Shown: positions 21,877-33,400 of the stretch, one piece after another | Numbering within the stretch: position 1 is the first letter of the stretch | How the letters are laid out: every line of letters begins with the position of its first letter | Origin: Nepenthes gracilis | Taxonomy: Eukaryota > Streptophyta > Magnoliopsida > Caryophyllales > Nepenthaceae | NCBI GenBank assembly: GCA_033239525.1 | Contig: BSYO01000013.1 | Span: 7,278,501 to 7,342,500, forward strand | Direction of reading: 5' to 3' | Length of the DNA: 64,000 bases | Made by a program: the position numbers and the translations under genes | The notes under the pieces: generated by a model | What the model was told of the DNA's origin: nothing | Seen by the model: only the letters and a program-made list of their open reading frames with translations | Databases searched by the model: none

Positions 21877-23379
21877 CATAGCGTCTTGCGCAGATCTGAA
21901 ACAAGATCCACGACGGATGTTCCAAAGGTTCGGATCAAAACATATATTCAAAATCGTTATACGAGACATACCAGGCCCAATTATAGGCAAAATCGGCGAA
22001 TCTTAAATCCAAGTCCAAAATCCATATCCAAATCAAAATCCAATACCAATTAATGCAAAAATACAAATTATGCACCAAAGTTGGGTTCTCATTATTTAAA
22101 GACTAGCTTGAGGAAGGGTTACACATAATCCCTTAACCTTAGGCCAAAATCCATGTATTGTATACCCATAGATAAGGTTGCTCACTATGTTTTGCCACCC
22201 GCGGCTTTGGGTGCATTCCTCAAGTTTGTCAGATATATTAGGACGTCCGAATATATTCTAAGGTCAAATCAAATTATCCAAATGGGAAGGGTCGCTGCTC
22301 AAAGCCTTTCTTTCACGGGCGGAAAGGGATTTCCAAATAACAAATAATCTCCCGTCGGGCTCGCGGCGATCAAATAATCCAAATCCAAATGTAGTGACCA
22401 CAACCCGGCACGTGCGTGTGTGAAAATGTACGGCCAATGCAAATTTCAGTATATTTTAGATTCTGAATCGATATAAATATACATCGAGTCCAATAAATTA
22501 TTCGGGCTTTAAAAATATCAAATTCTCCAAAATCATAAAACCCAAACAATCTCCAAAACATCCAATGAATTACACATGCATGTCCAGAATAAATAATTCA
22601 GGCATATAAAAATACATGCATGTTAGTAAAAATCCAAACAGTATCCAAAATATATCGGAATTGAAATTAGACCAAAGAGGGGGTTTACAGATACTTGCCT
22701 GGACCTCATACTTTGCAGATCTGAAGAAAGGATGTCCCGAAGTGCCCGAAACGGCCCTTTCTCTCTCCGCCGTGCGCGTTCTCTCTCTCTCCTCCGCGAA
22801 CGGCATCTGCCAGCCACCGTCGCCGCTGCTGCCGCCCCGAACGGCCGTCGTCCGGCCACCACCGGCCTCACCCAGCCGGCACCGGCGCCACCCAGCCAGC
22901 ACCGGCGCCGTAGCGCCGCCGTCTTCCTCGTGCGATTTCTCTTCGCACCGATTTCTTCACCCATCGTCGCCACTGCCTCAAACCACAACCACCGCAACAT
23001 TCGCGGCCACACCCACGACCACCATCGACCGTCGCTCACCTGCGACGCCGCCGCCGTCCAGAACGTTGCCGACAAACGCCGTCGTCGTCTTCCTCTTCTC
23101 CCTTCGTGCGATTTCCGTTCGCAACACCACCGATCAAATTACCGCACCCACCGATGACCACCACCGGCGCCGCCGACCACCACCGGCACCGTGCCGTCCT
23201 CGCCGCACGCCGCCGTCGTCGGCAGTCATCGAACGGCCGCCTGCCTCCTCTCTTCTCCCTCCTTCACCGACGAAACCCTAAACCCCTTTTCTTTCTCTCT
23301 CCCCGAATTCCTTCTCCCTTTTTCTCTTCTATTTTCTTTTTTTTTCTTTCCATCCTTATCTCCAACTTTTCTCTTTTCC

Positions 23380-23383
<4 letters not shown>

Positions 23384-23411
<28 letters not shown>
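23384..23411. repeat. TA-dinucleotide microsatellite
   Basis: An uninterrupted AT/TA run of about 28 bp near the right end of the inserted LTR. Confidence 0.8.
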
Positions 23412-23413
<2 letters not shown>

Positions 23414-23608
23414 CATTTTAAATTTTCTTTTGTTTTCCAAAATCCAAATCAATATTCGGACGACAACACGGGCGCACCCGGGCGCCAGCCCAACCGATAC
23501 AAATATCCTCCAAAGATTTTTCAATATTTGATAAATTTTATCACGTCCAATTTGCCCAAAATTATAATTAATATTAAATTAATCTGAACAAAGATCCGGG
23601 ATATTACA

Positions 23609-24508
23609 TCCAGTCTCCGTCCCTGTAAACCTGGACCTACACAACACAAACAACAAACAAGAGGTCAAGGGTCCGGCAGGATTTCTCCCACCGAGGCCGC
23701 TCCGACGCTAAAGTCAGCAAATTCCCGCAGTAAACGGAAATGGCGCACGCCAAGAGGGTGCGCGGAGGAATGCTGTGCAAACGTAAGAGATGCTTGTGCG
23801 GTGTCGTGGAGAATGCAATGAGCAGGTAGTGGAAAGCCTGGCTTCCTCGATACACCGCAGCAGGTGGCTAACTTTCCCGTGATCTCAGGAGATACTGGGA
23901 AGGTGAGCGAGTTAGCTATTGCCGACGGGAATGAGGTGGTGCTCAGTTCCGACTCGTCACTCTCGTGTTATCGATTAGAGAAGAGGGGAGCAGCTGAGAA
24001 TGATTAGCCGTTTGAATTCTTGATTCAAAGGGAGGCTGCTGATGAAGATGCTGAAGGAGAGATCCCTTTCTCTGTGGGGTGTGAGGGCTTTTATACGCCT
24101 ATTCCCGTTGGACTCTTGGGCGCCAAAACGCCCGTTGCTTGGGCCATCGCGCCGCTGATCACTGTCGTGGATCGCGATTCTGTTGTTGTCTGTTGCTGGC
24201 CGGGATACGCCGCTTAAGCGTTGCTGACCACGCCGATTTTCCCTCGATAGGGGATTGGTTGGCCACCGCAGACGGCGAGTGCCGTTGCTGCTGCACCGCA
24301 CTGCCCACGCCTATCAAGCTAGCCTTTTCCGCTTTATTCGGTGACGCATTTAATGCTCTTGCAGTTCCGTAGCTTTCTTCCAGGCGTGGGTTCGCGCGCT
24401 GACGACGGCCATGCCGTGACCGCTAACGTAAGCGTGAAACAATCCCCGGGTAGCGACCTGCTTCGTGGGCTTGGACATATTTCATGAGCCAGGACATGAG
24501 ACCCAACA
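23609..24508 (-). repeat. 5' LTR of the Tat element, first 81 bp lost to the insertion
   Basis: It matches 7487-8371 of the other LTR and ends at the AAAGG duplication (24509-24513). The equivalent of 7406-7486 is not found next to it; it was separated by the inserted element and then lost. It has somewhat more indels than the left LTR, for example extra bases near 24310-24460. Its plus-strand downstream edge sits close to the first exon of the porin gene. Confidence 0.8.
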
Positions 24509-24513
24509 AAAGG

Positions 24514-24700
24514 TATTTTAACTCTGATGATACTTATCTTTTGTCAAAGTAATTTAATATTCGTTACAGCATTGTTGACCTCCTTGGCATTTGTTTCCAG
24601 TACTCAGCGAAGGGGAAAACAGGATATTTCCGGTTCCCTCAGCAGTCAACAAATTCCCAAAAAAAAAAAAAAAAAAAAAGGAACGGAAAACAAAGAGGAA
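24514..24700 (+). promoter_or_regulatory. Likely core promoter region of the porin gene
   Basis: These are the only bases between the Tat element and the presumed first exon. An AT-rich AATTTAATATT lies at about 24549-24559 and could act as a TATA element; a poly-A run follows at about 24659-24679. No transcription start is visible from sequence, so this is positional inference. Confidence 0.35.
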
Positions 24701-24918
24701 GCAGGCATTCGGGCTTCTGTGGCTCGCTTGGCTGTCCTATGTGGCCATAAACCTGGCCTGCTGTAGAAGGAAAAAGGCCGCAGCAAGCTCCTTCTCTCCC
24801 CTACGGCTGAGTATCTTCGAATCGTCCCCTGACGTCGCCACAGAGAGCGCCGACCGCAGCCGAGGCAGCTGTCGGCGATCCTCCAAGTGCTTCCCTCTTT
24901 CCGTTCCCTGCTTAATTG
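24700..24918 (+). other. Probable 5' UTR exon of the porin gene
   Basis: GC-rich, CT-rich sequence ends in CTTAATTG followed by GTAAGTGCTC, a near-consensus plant splice donor at 24919. A matching acceptor (TTGCTTGCAG) ends at 27381, 18 bp before the porin ATG. The left boundary is a guess. A leader intron of this kind is common in plant housekeeping genes. Confidence 0.5.
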
Positions 24919-27381
24919 GTAAGTGCTCTATATTTCTTCTCACGTGAATGGAGTACGCTTTCTTAAATTTCGTGTGCTTCTTGTAATTAATTCGAGTTTA
25001 AGAAATGCTTGCTTTCTCAAAGCAAATGGAATCCATATATTTCCGTTTCTCCATTTATGATTTATGGATTACAGGAAGCATCTGAGATTAGTTTCTTTAG
25101 TCCCTGAGATTTATGCCTGAGTTGTGAAATTGCCAATGTTTTATTGCAGAGTGCCTGTCCTCTTATCTCCTTATCGATTTAGTCTGAAGAAATAGAATGC
25201 TCAATTTGTTCAAGATTTCTTGTATTTATGTTTAACCTGCCCTTTTCATCTCTTATTCCATCAATGCTAGATTCTATCCCTCAAGACTACATTTACAATA
25301 TCCTAATAGATTGCCTATCAGGAAGAAAAAATCTCTTAGCACAGGCGATCAATCTTATGCATATATGTAACGCACCTCTGTTTTCCATTTTCTCTTATGG
25401 AGGGTTTAGGGGTTCAAGTTTAGTACGTTGACCTGCCAGTGATAGAGATGATTAGGGAGGCATAACCGCTTACGGGTACAAGAAACGTGGACTTGGTAAT
25501 CCTATTTTTCCAAGGAGAAGTAGGACCTACTTCGCCCATTTAAGCCGCTGGATTTTTTCAATCCAACTGCTGAAATTTAAACCCTTGATTAACATCCTCT
25601 AAAAAGTTATTTTTACTATTAGATTTAATATCCAATTGACAGTAATATTGTAAAAAAATTTAAAAATATAGCCATCTTCAATATATATATTTTTTAATTT
25701 TTAAATATTGACTACTAAATTTTGATCCAATAGTTTTAGAAGAAGTAGGATCCTACTTCTCCCAAGGAGATGTAGGATCCCCATTTTGCAGGAAACCCCA
25801 ATAAAATCATTAAAACACCTAATAACGGCTCCTTAGTAAGGGTTTTCTTGTTTTCGTAGGGGGTTGGTAAGCGGGCGTATAGGGCTGTAAGGAGTTGCAG
25901 GTTGAACTCCTGTCAAATTTAAAAACTTGCCCTCAGCATGATAATCTGGTTTCTTTTTCAATAATTGTAAAGTAGAAATGGAGCCCTCTTGAGATACTAT
26001 ACTGTATTGCCTCCCCGGATTGATGACCCCTAGCAGAATGCATACGACTTATTGGTTGTGATTCTTAACATTAATATTTATAAAGAAAGAATCTTTCCTA
26101 TGAACCATGTGTTGAATTGTGCCAACCACACCATAATATACAATGAATAAGGTTAAAACTTTTCTAAATAGTTTTCACTTTCTAGAAGTAAACATTTAAA
26201 TTACACTTGTCATGACTTCTTGTAGTGCTTTATAGCTGTCATTAATTCATTTTGCCTATAATCATTCTGCCGGAACATTCTCCGTGACATCTCTGGCCCT
26301 TTGATTATGACCCACAGAGCCATGGTTATGGGTTTACAAAAGAGATGTGAATGGAAATTCCTTTTACCATTGATTACAAACACCACAATTATTTTTCTGT
26401 CCTAGCTGCTGCCTCAAGTGATCCTGGTTCCCTTTTGAAGCTGTGTTTGTGTTTTATGATGACCCAATGAAACTGAGTAAATGACTCATTTATTCATTGC
26501 AGGCATTCATGTTTTCATGTGCATGTTTGTATTTATATGCATATTCAAGCTCCAATTTCTGTTGAACTTGGAGTCATACTAAGCCTCATAGGTTCTTCAC
26601 CTCATTATGATCCCTCAATTCTTATGGTGATACCCTGCAATTTATTGTTAAGGTTCATCTTTGGTTGTAACATAAGGAATGCTCTGGGGTGCTTATCACA
26701 CAAGGAATGAGTCACACTTGAGAAACTACTATGTAGCTCAACTAGCCATGCTTTTGGGACTGTGCAAATAGTTAAGTCTGAGTACTCTGTCAATGATCCA
26801 ATTTAGGGGAAGAGTAATTGATATCAACAACAAAGACAAGTATGATAAAGACAATAAGAAATGTGCCAAATAAAGTGATCACACCCAGCCAAGAGAAGAG
26901 CAACTCATTACATTAATTTGATTAAATGTGAGGATTTGCTGCTTATGTGGAGACTCTATGCTTTAGAAAGGAGTTAATCTGCTCCTCTAGATTTTTTCTT
27001 TTTGAAAAAATGTAGTTACGTATTCTTGCCTTTGTAAAAGCTTACCATAGTTGAACTAGATAGTTATGTACTCGCATTTGGAAAATTTGCCACTTGGAAT
27101 GATTAAGAAACATATAAAATGTAGTAGCCTATCTGTTTCAACAAGTCACTATGTCTGTATAATGATGATTGTATAGTTCAATTGCAATGTTCATATGTTC
27201 AGTAGACGATATAGTTGTCAGAAATGTGGGATGTTCTATTATTCTTTGGGCTTCTATATTATCTTTCTTTTCTTGTAATCGAAGGGATAGATTTTTGATG
27301 CACTCTTTTTATTTCTCTTTTTAAGGAGTTTGTTTCTCACAGCTTTATTTATGAATTCATTCATTTGGTGATTGCTTGCAG
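24919..27381 (+). other. Probable 5' UTR intron of the porin gene
   Basis: About 2.46 kb of AT-rich sequence between donor GTAAGT and acceptor TTGCTTGCAG. It carries a MITE at about 25496-25783. No coding ORF of note lies within. The assignment depends on the splice signals alone. Confidence 0.5.
25496..25783. mobile_element. MITE with inverted terminal repeats of about 42 bp
   Basis: The left end (AATCCTATTTTTCCAAGGAG then AAGTAGGACCTACTTC) and the reverse complement of the right end (GGATCCTACATCTCCTTGGG then AGAAGTAGGATCCTACTTC) are clearly related. The core is AT-rich and non-coding. The exact ends, target duplication and superfamily could not be settled. Confidence 0.6.
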
Positions 27382-27399
27382 GATAATTTGTTTTTAAAG

Positions 27400-27442
27400 A
27401 TGGGCCCTTCACCCTATTCAGACATTGGCAAGAGAGCAAAAG
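27400..27442 (+). CDS. VDAC: VDAC coding exon 1
   Basis: It encodes MGPSPYSDIGKRAK plus the first base of an Asp codon. The donor is AAAG/GTATTA. The ATG is the first after the leader-intron acceptor and starts the canonical N-terminal helix. Confidence 0.93.
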
Positions 27443-30400
27443 GTATTACACAACACAAAGCATTATAAGACGGTTGGCTTCTTAATAATTTGGAGATAAC
27501 GAGTCCTATTTAAGCCAATGTTGGCTTTATTATTTACTAGTTGAGCAAGCTTATGTAGGGCAGGATCTACCAATTGATGAATAACTCTTTTCTCTAAAAC
27601 GATTAAAGAAATTTTATATGCTAATGAAATTGCCGTATTCGTTTATGGTTTTTTACATGCCATAAAAAAATGTAGCCCAATGAATGGCTCACACATTCTA
27701 GGGTGTTGGGATGGTCAGATGTAAGCAGCTTTTTTCATGCGTTGCAAAGAGAATATTTATGTGGTTTGAACTCATAAGCTTTAGATCACTATGGAGTGAC
27801 CTTAATTTGTGCTAAGGCTCACCTTATAATATCATGCACATCATGAGACCATGAATTGAAAATATATATATCGATGTTGCTTGTGACTTTATTAATGTCG
27901 AACATATTAGAAAAACATATTGGTATTTTGATATATTGGTTGCAAAAAAAAAAAAAAATTCTATAAATTATAATTTGACAGACGAATATTGGTTGATATG
28001 TCAGTTTATTGGGCGATATTTTGATATTTGCTAAATATCACGACATTTCATTAATACGATGTATTGCCACTTTTCCTTGGTATTGGGAAATATTTGTACT
28101 TGGGGAGCCAAATTCCGATATATAACGGCTGATAATCGAATATATGTCGATATTTCATTCCATGCATTATTATTAGTACTTTACTCTCTCATATTGACTA
28201 TATAAATCGGTTTCTATCATGACTTTCTATGTCTTCTACCAACATTTGTTGCTATCCTTCAAACTATTAACTTGAATATACCAAGGCCACCTAAACTATG
28301 TTTTTCTTCTCACTAAAGTTCTCTTTGGCATTGATTCTGAGTCACTTTTGGGATACGTTATAAATTAAATCTTCCCTAAAGAACTTTCTAAAAATTGCTT
28401 GAGGTTTTCTATAAGGTATCTTGAGGCTTTTTGAGCAGGCTGATTCAGAATTTTTAGAAATGTATGCAAAGTGCTTTTGACAGTAGTTATAAATTATTGT
28501 TTTTCCCCTAAAAACACCTTTCCAAATTTTTTTAAAAAAGCACTCAGTAAGTAAGCCAGCTATATGAATTCTTTGTCTCCTTTCAACTATGTTATAACTT
28601 GTTGGTCATATCTTCTACTAGCTCCGAATGTACAATACATACCTGATGGTTTCCTTCCAACTCATTTTTGGTCTTTTTCTATCTATTCTTTAATGAGCAT
28701 CTTCCATCTGATAACATGTTCAGTACTTTGAATAAAAATGTTTGTATATAAACCAAAATCAATTACTTGTTCTGATGCTATTAAGCATATGTCAGGGTGA
28801 TTTTGCAAGTAGAAAAGAACTCTTATTTCCAAATATGTCTCATGCATGTTATATGATGAACAAAAGTAGAGAATTGTCGAACTATTATTAACTTAATATA
28901 AATGTATCCAGCCTAGGTTTATGTGTCCATGTCATGGCTGAGGAAATCAACCAGAGATGTTCATATTGAGTTAGCACCTTAATTTCTGGCACTGGTCGTA
29001 GAAGAAACAATTACAAGAATAACAGGAACAATAGGAAGAATAAACATCAATTCGTAATACCTGGATCAGCATAAATATCACTTGTTGGGAGTTAATATCT
29101 TAAAAGGGGTGAAACTCATTAATGTTTTATTACTACACAAACTTCTCTAGGCCTATCTATCCTCTTCCTATTATCTTTAACCTACACCACTTTTCTTTAG
29201 TGATGCATTGTCCAACCTACTTTTTAGGCATCTAAACCCTCTGATTATCTCATCTTATTATTTATAGGTATCCTTTCTAATTTGCCATACTTTTCTTCTT
29301 GTACCTTTTTGAGTTATGCTAGTTATCCATCTTAGTATCATCATTTCCACTGCACTCGTTTCTTGTGTTGTTTTCTAATTGCACAATAATCGAACTGCTT
29401 CCAGTGCTATAGCAATTGTATAAATTTTCATTTTTGGTTTTAGCTCAATTTGGCTATCACATGACAGTTTGGATGCATTTGTTCTTTTATCTGACTTGCC
29501 ATAGCACTGCTTTACACATTTTTGATCTCTCCATTTTCTTGAGTAAGTGATCCTTGGTCTTGAAATTTGTTATTTGCTGATCTCTTTTGGTTGTTTTACA
29601 TCATATGGATGAAATGATTAACTTGCAAAACAAAACATCTTTCTAGCGAGAAAGAGAACTTCCATTGTGATTTAAAGAGTTTATATCTCTAATATTCAAG
29701 ATGTGGGTATATGTTTGATACATGATGTGTAGATTTGACTAAAAAAAAAAAAATATATGTATATATATTTTTCTGATGGTTGAGTTATAATCAATGTCTG
29801 ACCAATTGAACAGTTTGCTTTAACCAAGGATTTACTTTGTTGTCTAACCTGCAGATCTCTTGACAAAGGATTATAGCTTTGATCACAAGTTTATTCTATC
29901 CGTGCCAAGTTCCAGTCGGATGGTATCTCCTTTTTTCTGGGTCGTTTTCACAGTTTTTTTTAACAATATAAGTCTGTGCTAGTTTGAATTTGAGTTGCAG
30001 TTCCTGTGGTTAATAGAATTGATGATCAAAAAGCTTCAAAATTTTGAATCCAACTCATCTCCAGCTTATTAAATTATCATAAATTTTATCATTATAATAA
30101 ATGATTTTAACTGGATCAGAGGAGATACATATATTTTTCTATAATATTTCAATGTTAAGTCAGTGAGAGATTTTATTGTGTAAGGACTGCAGAGTAGAAC
30201 TTGTCCAGCCTACTATGGGATACAAAGAATACTTTACCTGAAAGTCAAGTATTTTCCTTTGGAGCAAGTCTGTGCAGTAGGATCCAAGCTCTGAGTCTTC
30301 CATGACTTTGATACTTAAATGGTTTGTTTAAGAGATTGGTCTATTTTAGTGAGTATCTAATTGAGATGGATCTGTTGCTCTGAAGCAGACCACTTGTCTA

Positions 30401-33400
30401 GCTATCAATTCACCCCAAGGGGTAATTAATTCTACTTCTTCAAAGAGCTTCCCCATCCCCCCCCCCCCCAAAAAAAAAAACTAAAGTGCCAAACTTCTCC
30501 GTTTCCATTCTCTTTAATGTTTCTGATAAATGTAATGGATGCCTACTGGACCCTTTATTGCTCCACCTCACATCAACAAGGTATCAAAATCCTGAGATTA
30601 CCATCTCATCTTTCAAATTTGAGAGCCGCCTCCTACCTCCTTGAATTGCCTTTCTGTCCAATATAACTGTGAAAGGATATATGACAAAGTCCAGGACTGC
30701 AAACAGCCTTACTTCCGTTCACTAAAAGCAATAACTTTTTACGACCTTGATCTTGTTGAACATGCAGTCCTCTAGAATATGTGAATTAAAAATCTTCACA
30801 AAGCAAATCCTGAAGTAAGCACTCATTGACAGGATTCTGGAAAATATTCTTTAATCTTTCTTGATGAAATATTTATTGTTATTGGCCCCACCAGGCTTGG
30901 AAGGCCCAATAATGCTTGTATAAATGCCATTTTGGGCCACAATCTCCTGTTTTAGGAGAAGTTGAGGGAGGGGGAATTGATCCTGGGGCCTCAACCTTAA
31001 CCAATTTACTGAGGCCTTATCAGCTACAAAATTCCTTATATTTTCTGCATCATCAGGTCTGTAGGCACTTGTGAAACCCAAAGAAAACCATCTGGAACTG
31101 ATTTAGGAACAGATGCTGAATGACTTCATTGGAATAGATACTGAATGCCTCCCGATGAAGTCATCAATTTTTTTTGAAATCATGGTATCTGACATTCAGC
31201 TAGTGCCATGCTAAAAGTCCGCTCCAAGAAATAAACTTTATGTTATTTTTCTGGAAAAGCCATCCATCTTCCTTTATACAGAGTAAGTGGTTCAATATCC
31301 ACATCGTATGGTAATTTTATTTTTCAAGGTTTGTGGAATTTGAAAGCAGCAATACTATCTGGAGTAATCTGGCTTAACTAAATCCTTTTCGAGCAGGGAC
31401 TCACAGCCACTGGTTTGAAGAGGGATCAAGTGTTTGTTGGCAACATAAGTACCCAGTACCAGACTGAGAAGACTACAGTTGATGTAAAAGTTGATACCTA
31501 TTCAAATGTAAGGACTTAATATTTATTTTATATTTCAAATTGGCTGTTTTGCAGTTTGCCGCATTTACATGTAACATATTGCTTCTCCAACTCCTATCTT
31601 GGGATTTGCTTTATAGTGGATAATAAAAGATGAAGTTGTAGGTGTGCTGCATATATATGTATTGTATTATATGGGTCAGTAGCTCTTCAATATGGTTATT
31701 CTATTATCTTTTACAGGTTTTTACAAGAATCACTGTTAATGAAGCTTTTGCGGGTATCAAAACATCTCTTAGTTTTAACATTCCTGATCACAAGTCTGGC
31801 AAGGTATTTTTACATCTATAATAATATTTATTTTTTTCTTTTATTAATCTATTTGCTTATTTCTTGTGGTAATGTAGAGATATTTGACGGAAGTTGTAGT
31901 TAGTAATTTAACAGATGTGCACATTGTTAAACATTCTTATGATATGAATAGTTTGGTAAGAGCAGATAATTTGGTATAGGCCTAGGTGATCAAAATGGTG
32001 CATACTACATTCAATTGGACACGAATATGCCGTATATGAATACTACTGAAATTAGTAAAGTGTAGATGTAGGCCAGCATATTGTGCTACTTTCAAGTTCT
32101 GCAAGTTCATGCATCGGGAACCTGTTTATTAAACATATTTAGTACTATCTCTTTTAATGAACTTGTCAAAATTTGTGCCCTAAAGAAGCGTTGTTCTTCT
32201 CAGCTCTGAATCACGATGTAATATAAGAGATTTAGTGAGGGTTGCCCAATTTATGAGGCTTCCCATATTTCATGCTGGAGGAAGGGTCTGATTTACACAA
32301 CCTTACTCTTGTAATAGAAAAAGACTACTTTTCGTGGTTTGAACCCATAACTTATAGGTCATAGTGGAGTAGTACTATTGTTGCATTATAGACTCTCGGG
32401 TATAAGATTTGATGACACTAGTGAAAAACAAATTAAAAAAAAATGATTAAATTAGATTGAATGAGGACAACTCTTTCAGCATTGCCATAGTAGTACAACT
32501 AAGCACCAACCAGCACTTCAAGGCCAGTGTTAAAAGTAAATAATCATATAGTGCTGGTAAGCAATCTCAAGCTTCAACAGCTGACTGTTTTCATACCTGT
32601 TTCCAACTCAAAGGAATACAATACTATTAAGTACCATATAAGTCCTTGATAGAGGTAGAATTCACTTGTATTTCTAAATTTTTAAAGAGTTTATGTTTGA
32701 TATTGATTCCTTTTTACAATTGCTTTCGTTCCAATGCTCAACTTGGTCCAGGTAGTTGATCCTGTCTCATCATCTTAAATCTGAAAGGGCTATTTCCATT
32801 AAGTTGATCATGGAATTGATGTTCCTCCATATTGTGATAAATGGACACCTTCATATTTATTGGTGATTTAATATATTTCTGTTTTATTGGTATTGTGTCT
32901 CAGCTGGATGTGCAATATCTTCATCCTCATGCTGTGGTGAACTCTAGTATTGGCTTAACACCTACCCCTCTTCTGGAGTTTAATGCTTCAGTTGGCAACA
33001 AAGATTTAATTTTGGGTGGTGAAGTTGGATTTGATACTGCATCTGCTTCATTCACCAAGGTCAATGCTGGGATCAGCTTCAATCAGCCAGATTTCTCTGC
33101 AGCAGTTATACTGTATGTATAAGTAATTTTTTTCCTAAATCGTTGTCTGCTTTTGTGGATTGTGCACTGTGAGCAATTGTAGGTTGCTCAAGGGTGGATA
33201 CTGGTAGGGGATATCGAAGGTGATGCAGAGAAGGGGAAAGTAGGGGGAGGGGAATGAGAAGAAACTGAGGGGAAGAAACAGAAGGAGAACCAAGGGGAAG
33301 AGAAGGAGATATCAGGGGAGAGAGAGAAGTAGATACCAAGAGGGAGAGGAAGGAAATCACGATTACTCAAATTTTTTTCAATTCATCAACGCTGCGTCAT

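Larger units (their letters stand above)
20944..23608 (-). repeat. 5' LTR (2.67 kb) of the element inserted into the Tat LTR
   Basis: On the plus strand it starts TGTCACGAACCCG and ends GGGATATTACA, so on its own strand it begins TGTAATATCCCGG and ends CGTGACA. Beyond its right end the Tat LTR resumes (TCCAGTCTCCGTCCC, compared with TCCGGTCTCCGTCCC in the other Tat LTR), so it landed inside that LTR and TCCAG is likely one half of its target duplication. It contains a GC-rich CCG/CAC region (about 22730-23290) that yields long proline/arginine-rich chance frames. The LTR size and tRNA-Met primer suggest a chromovirus-type Ty3/gypsy element, but no pol remains to prove it. Confidence 0.72.
7406..24508 (-). 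mobile_element. Tat-lineage Ty3/gypsy retrotransposon interrupted by a second LTR element
   Basis: The outer ends share LTR sequence (7406-8371 and 23609-24508) and are flanked by AAAGG at 7401-7405 and 24509-24513, a perfect five-base duplication, so the whole block is one insertion plus later events. Pol is on the minus strand (13708-about 17650), with the order protease, RT, RNase H, archaeal-type RNase H, integrase. The second RNase H and the CPKDSFPLPRIDQLV and YVDDMLVKS motifs of RT place it in the Tat lineage. Plus-strand ORFs antisense to pol lie between pol and the left (3') LTR, as known for some Tat elements. The 5' LTR was hit by another minus-strand element (LTR 20944-23608). Gag and the primer-binding site of the Tat element are missing. 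Confidence 0.82.

Noticed and set aside
22616..23531. Long proline/arginine-rich plus-strand ORFs (up to 221 codons)
   Set aside because: They lie in the GC-rich CCG/CAC part of an LTR on the strand opposite to the element, overlap each other in other frames and have no domain.
20944..23608. Solo LTR interpretation
   Set aside because: The five bases on the two sides differ (ACTTC against TCCAG) and an exact primer-binding site follows on the minus strand, so it is a 5' LTR with attached internal sequence.
25898..25916. GGTTGAACTCCTGTC, resembling a tRNA T-loop
   Set aside because: No acceptor or anticodon stem can be formed around it.
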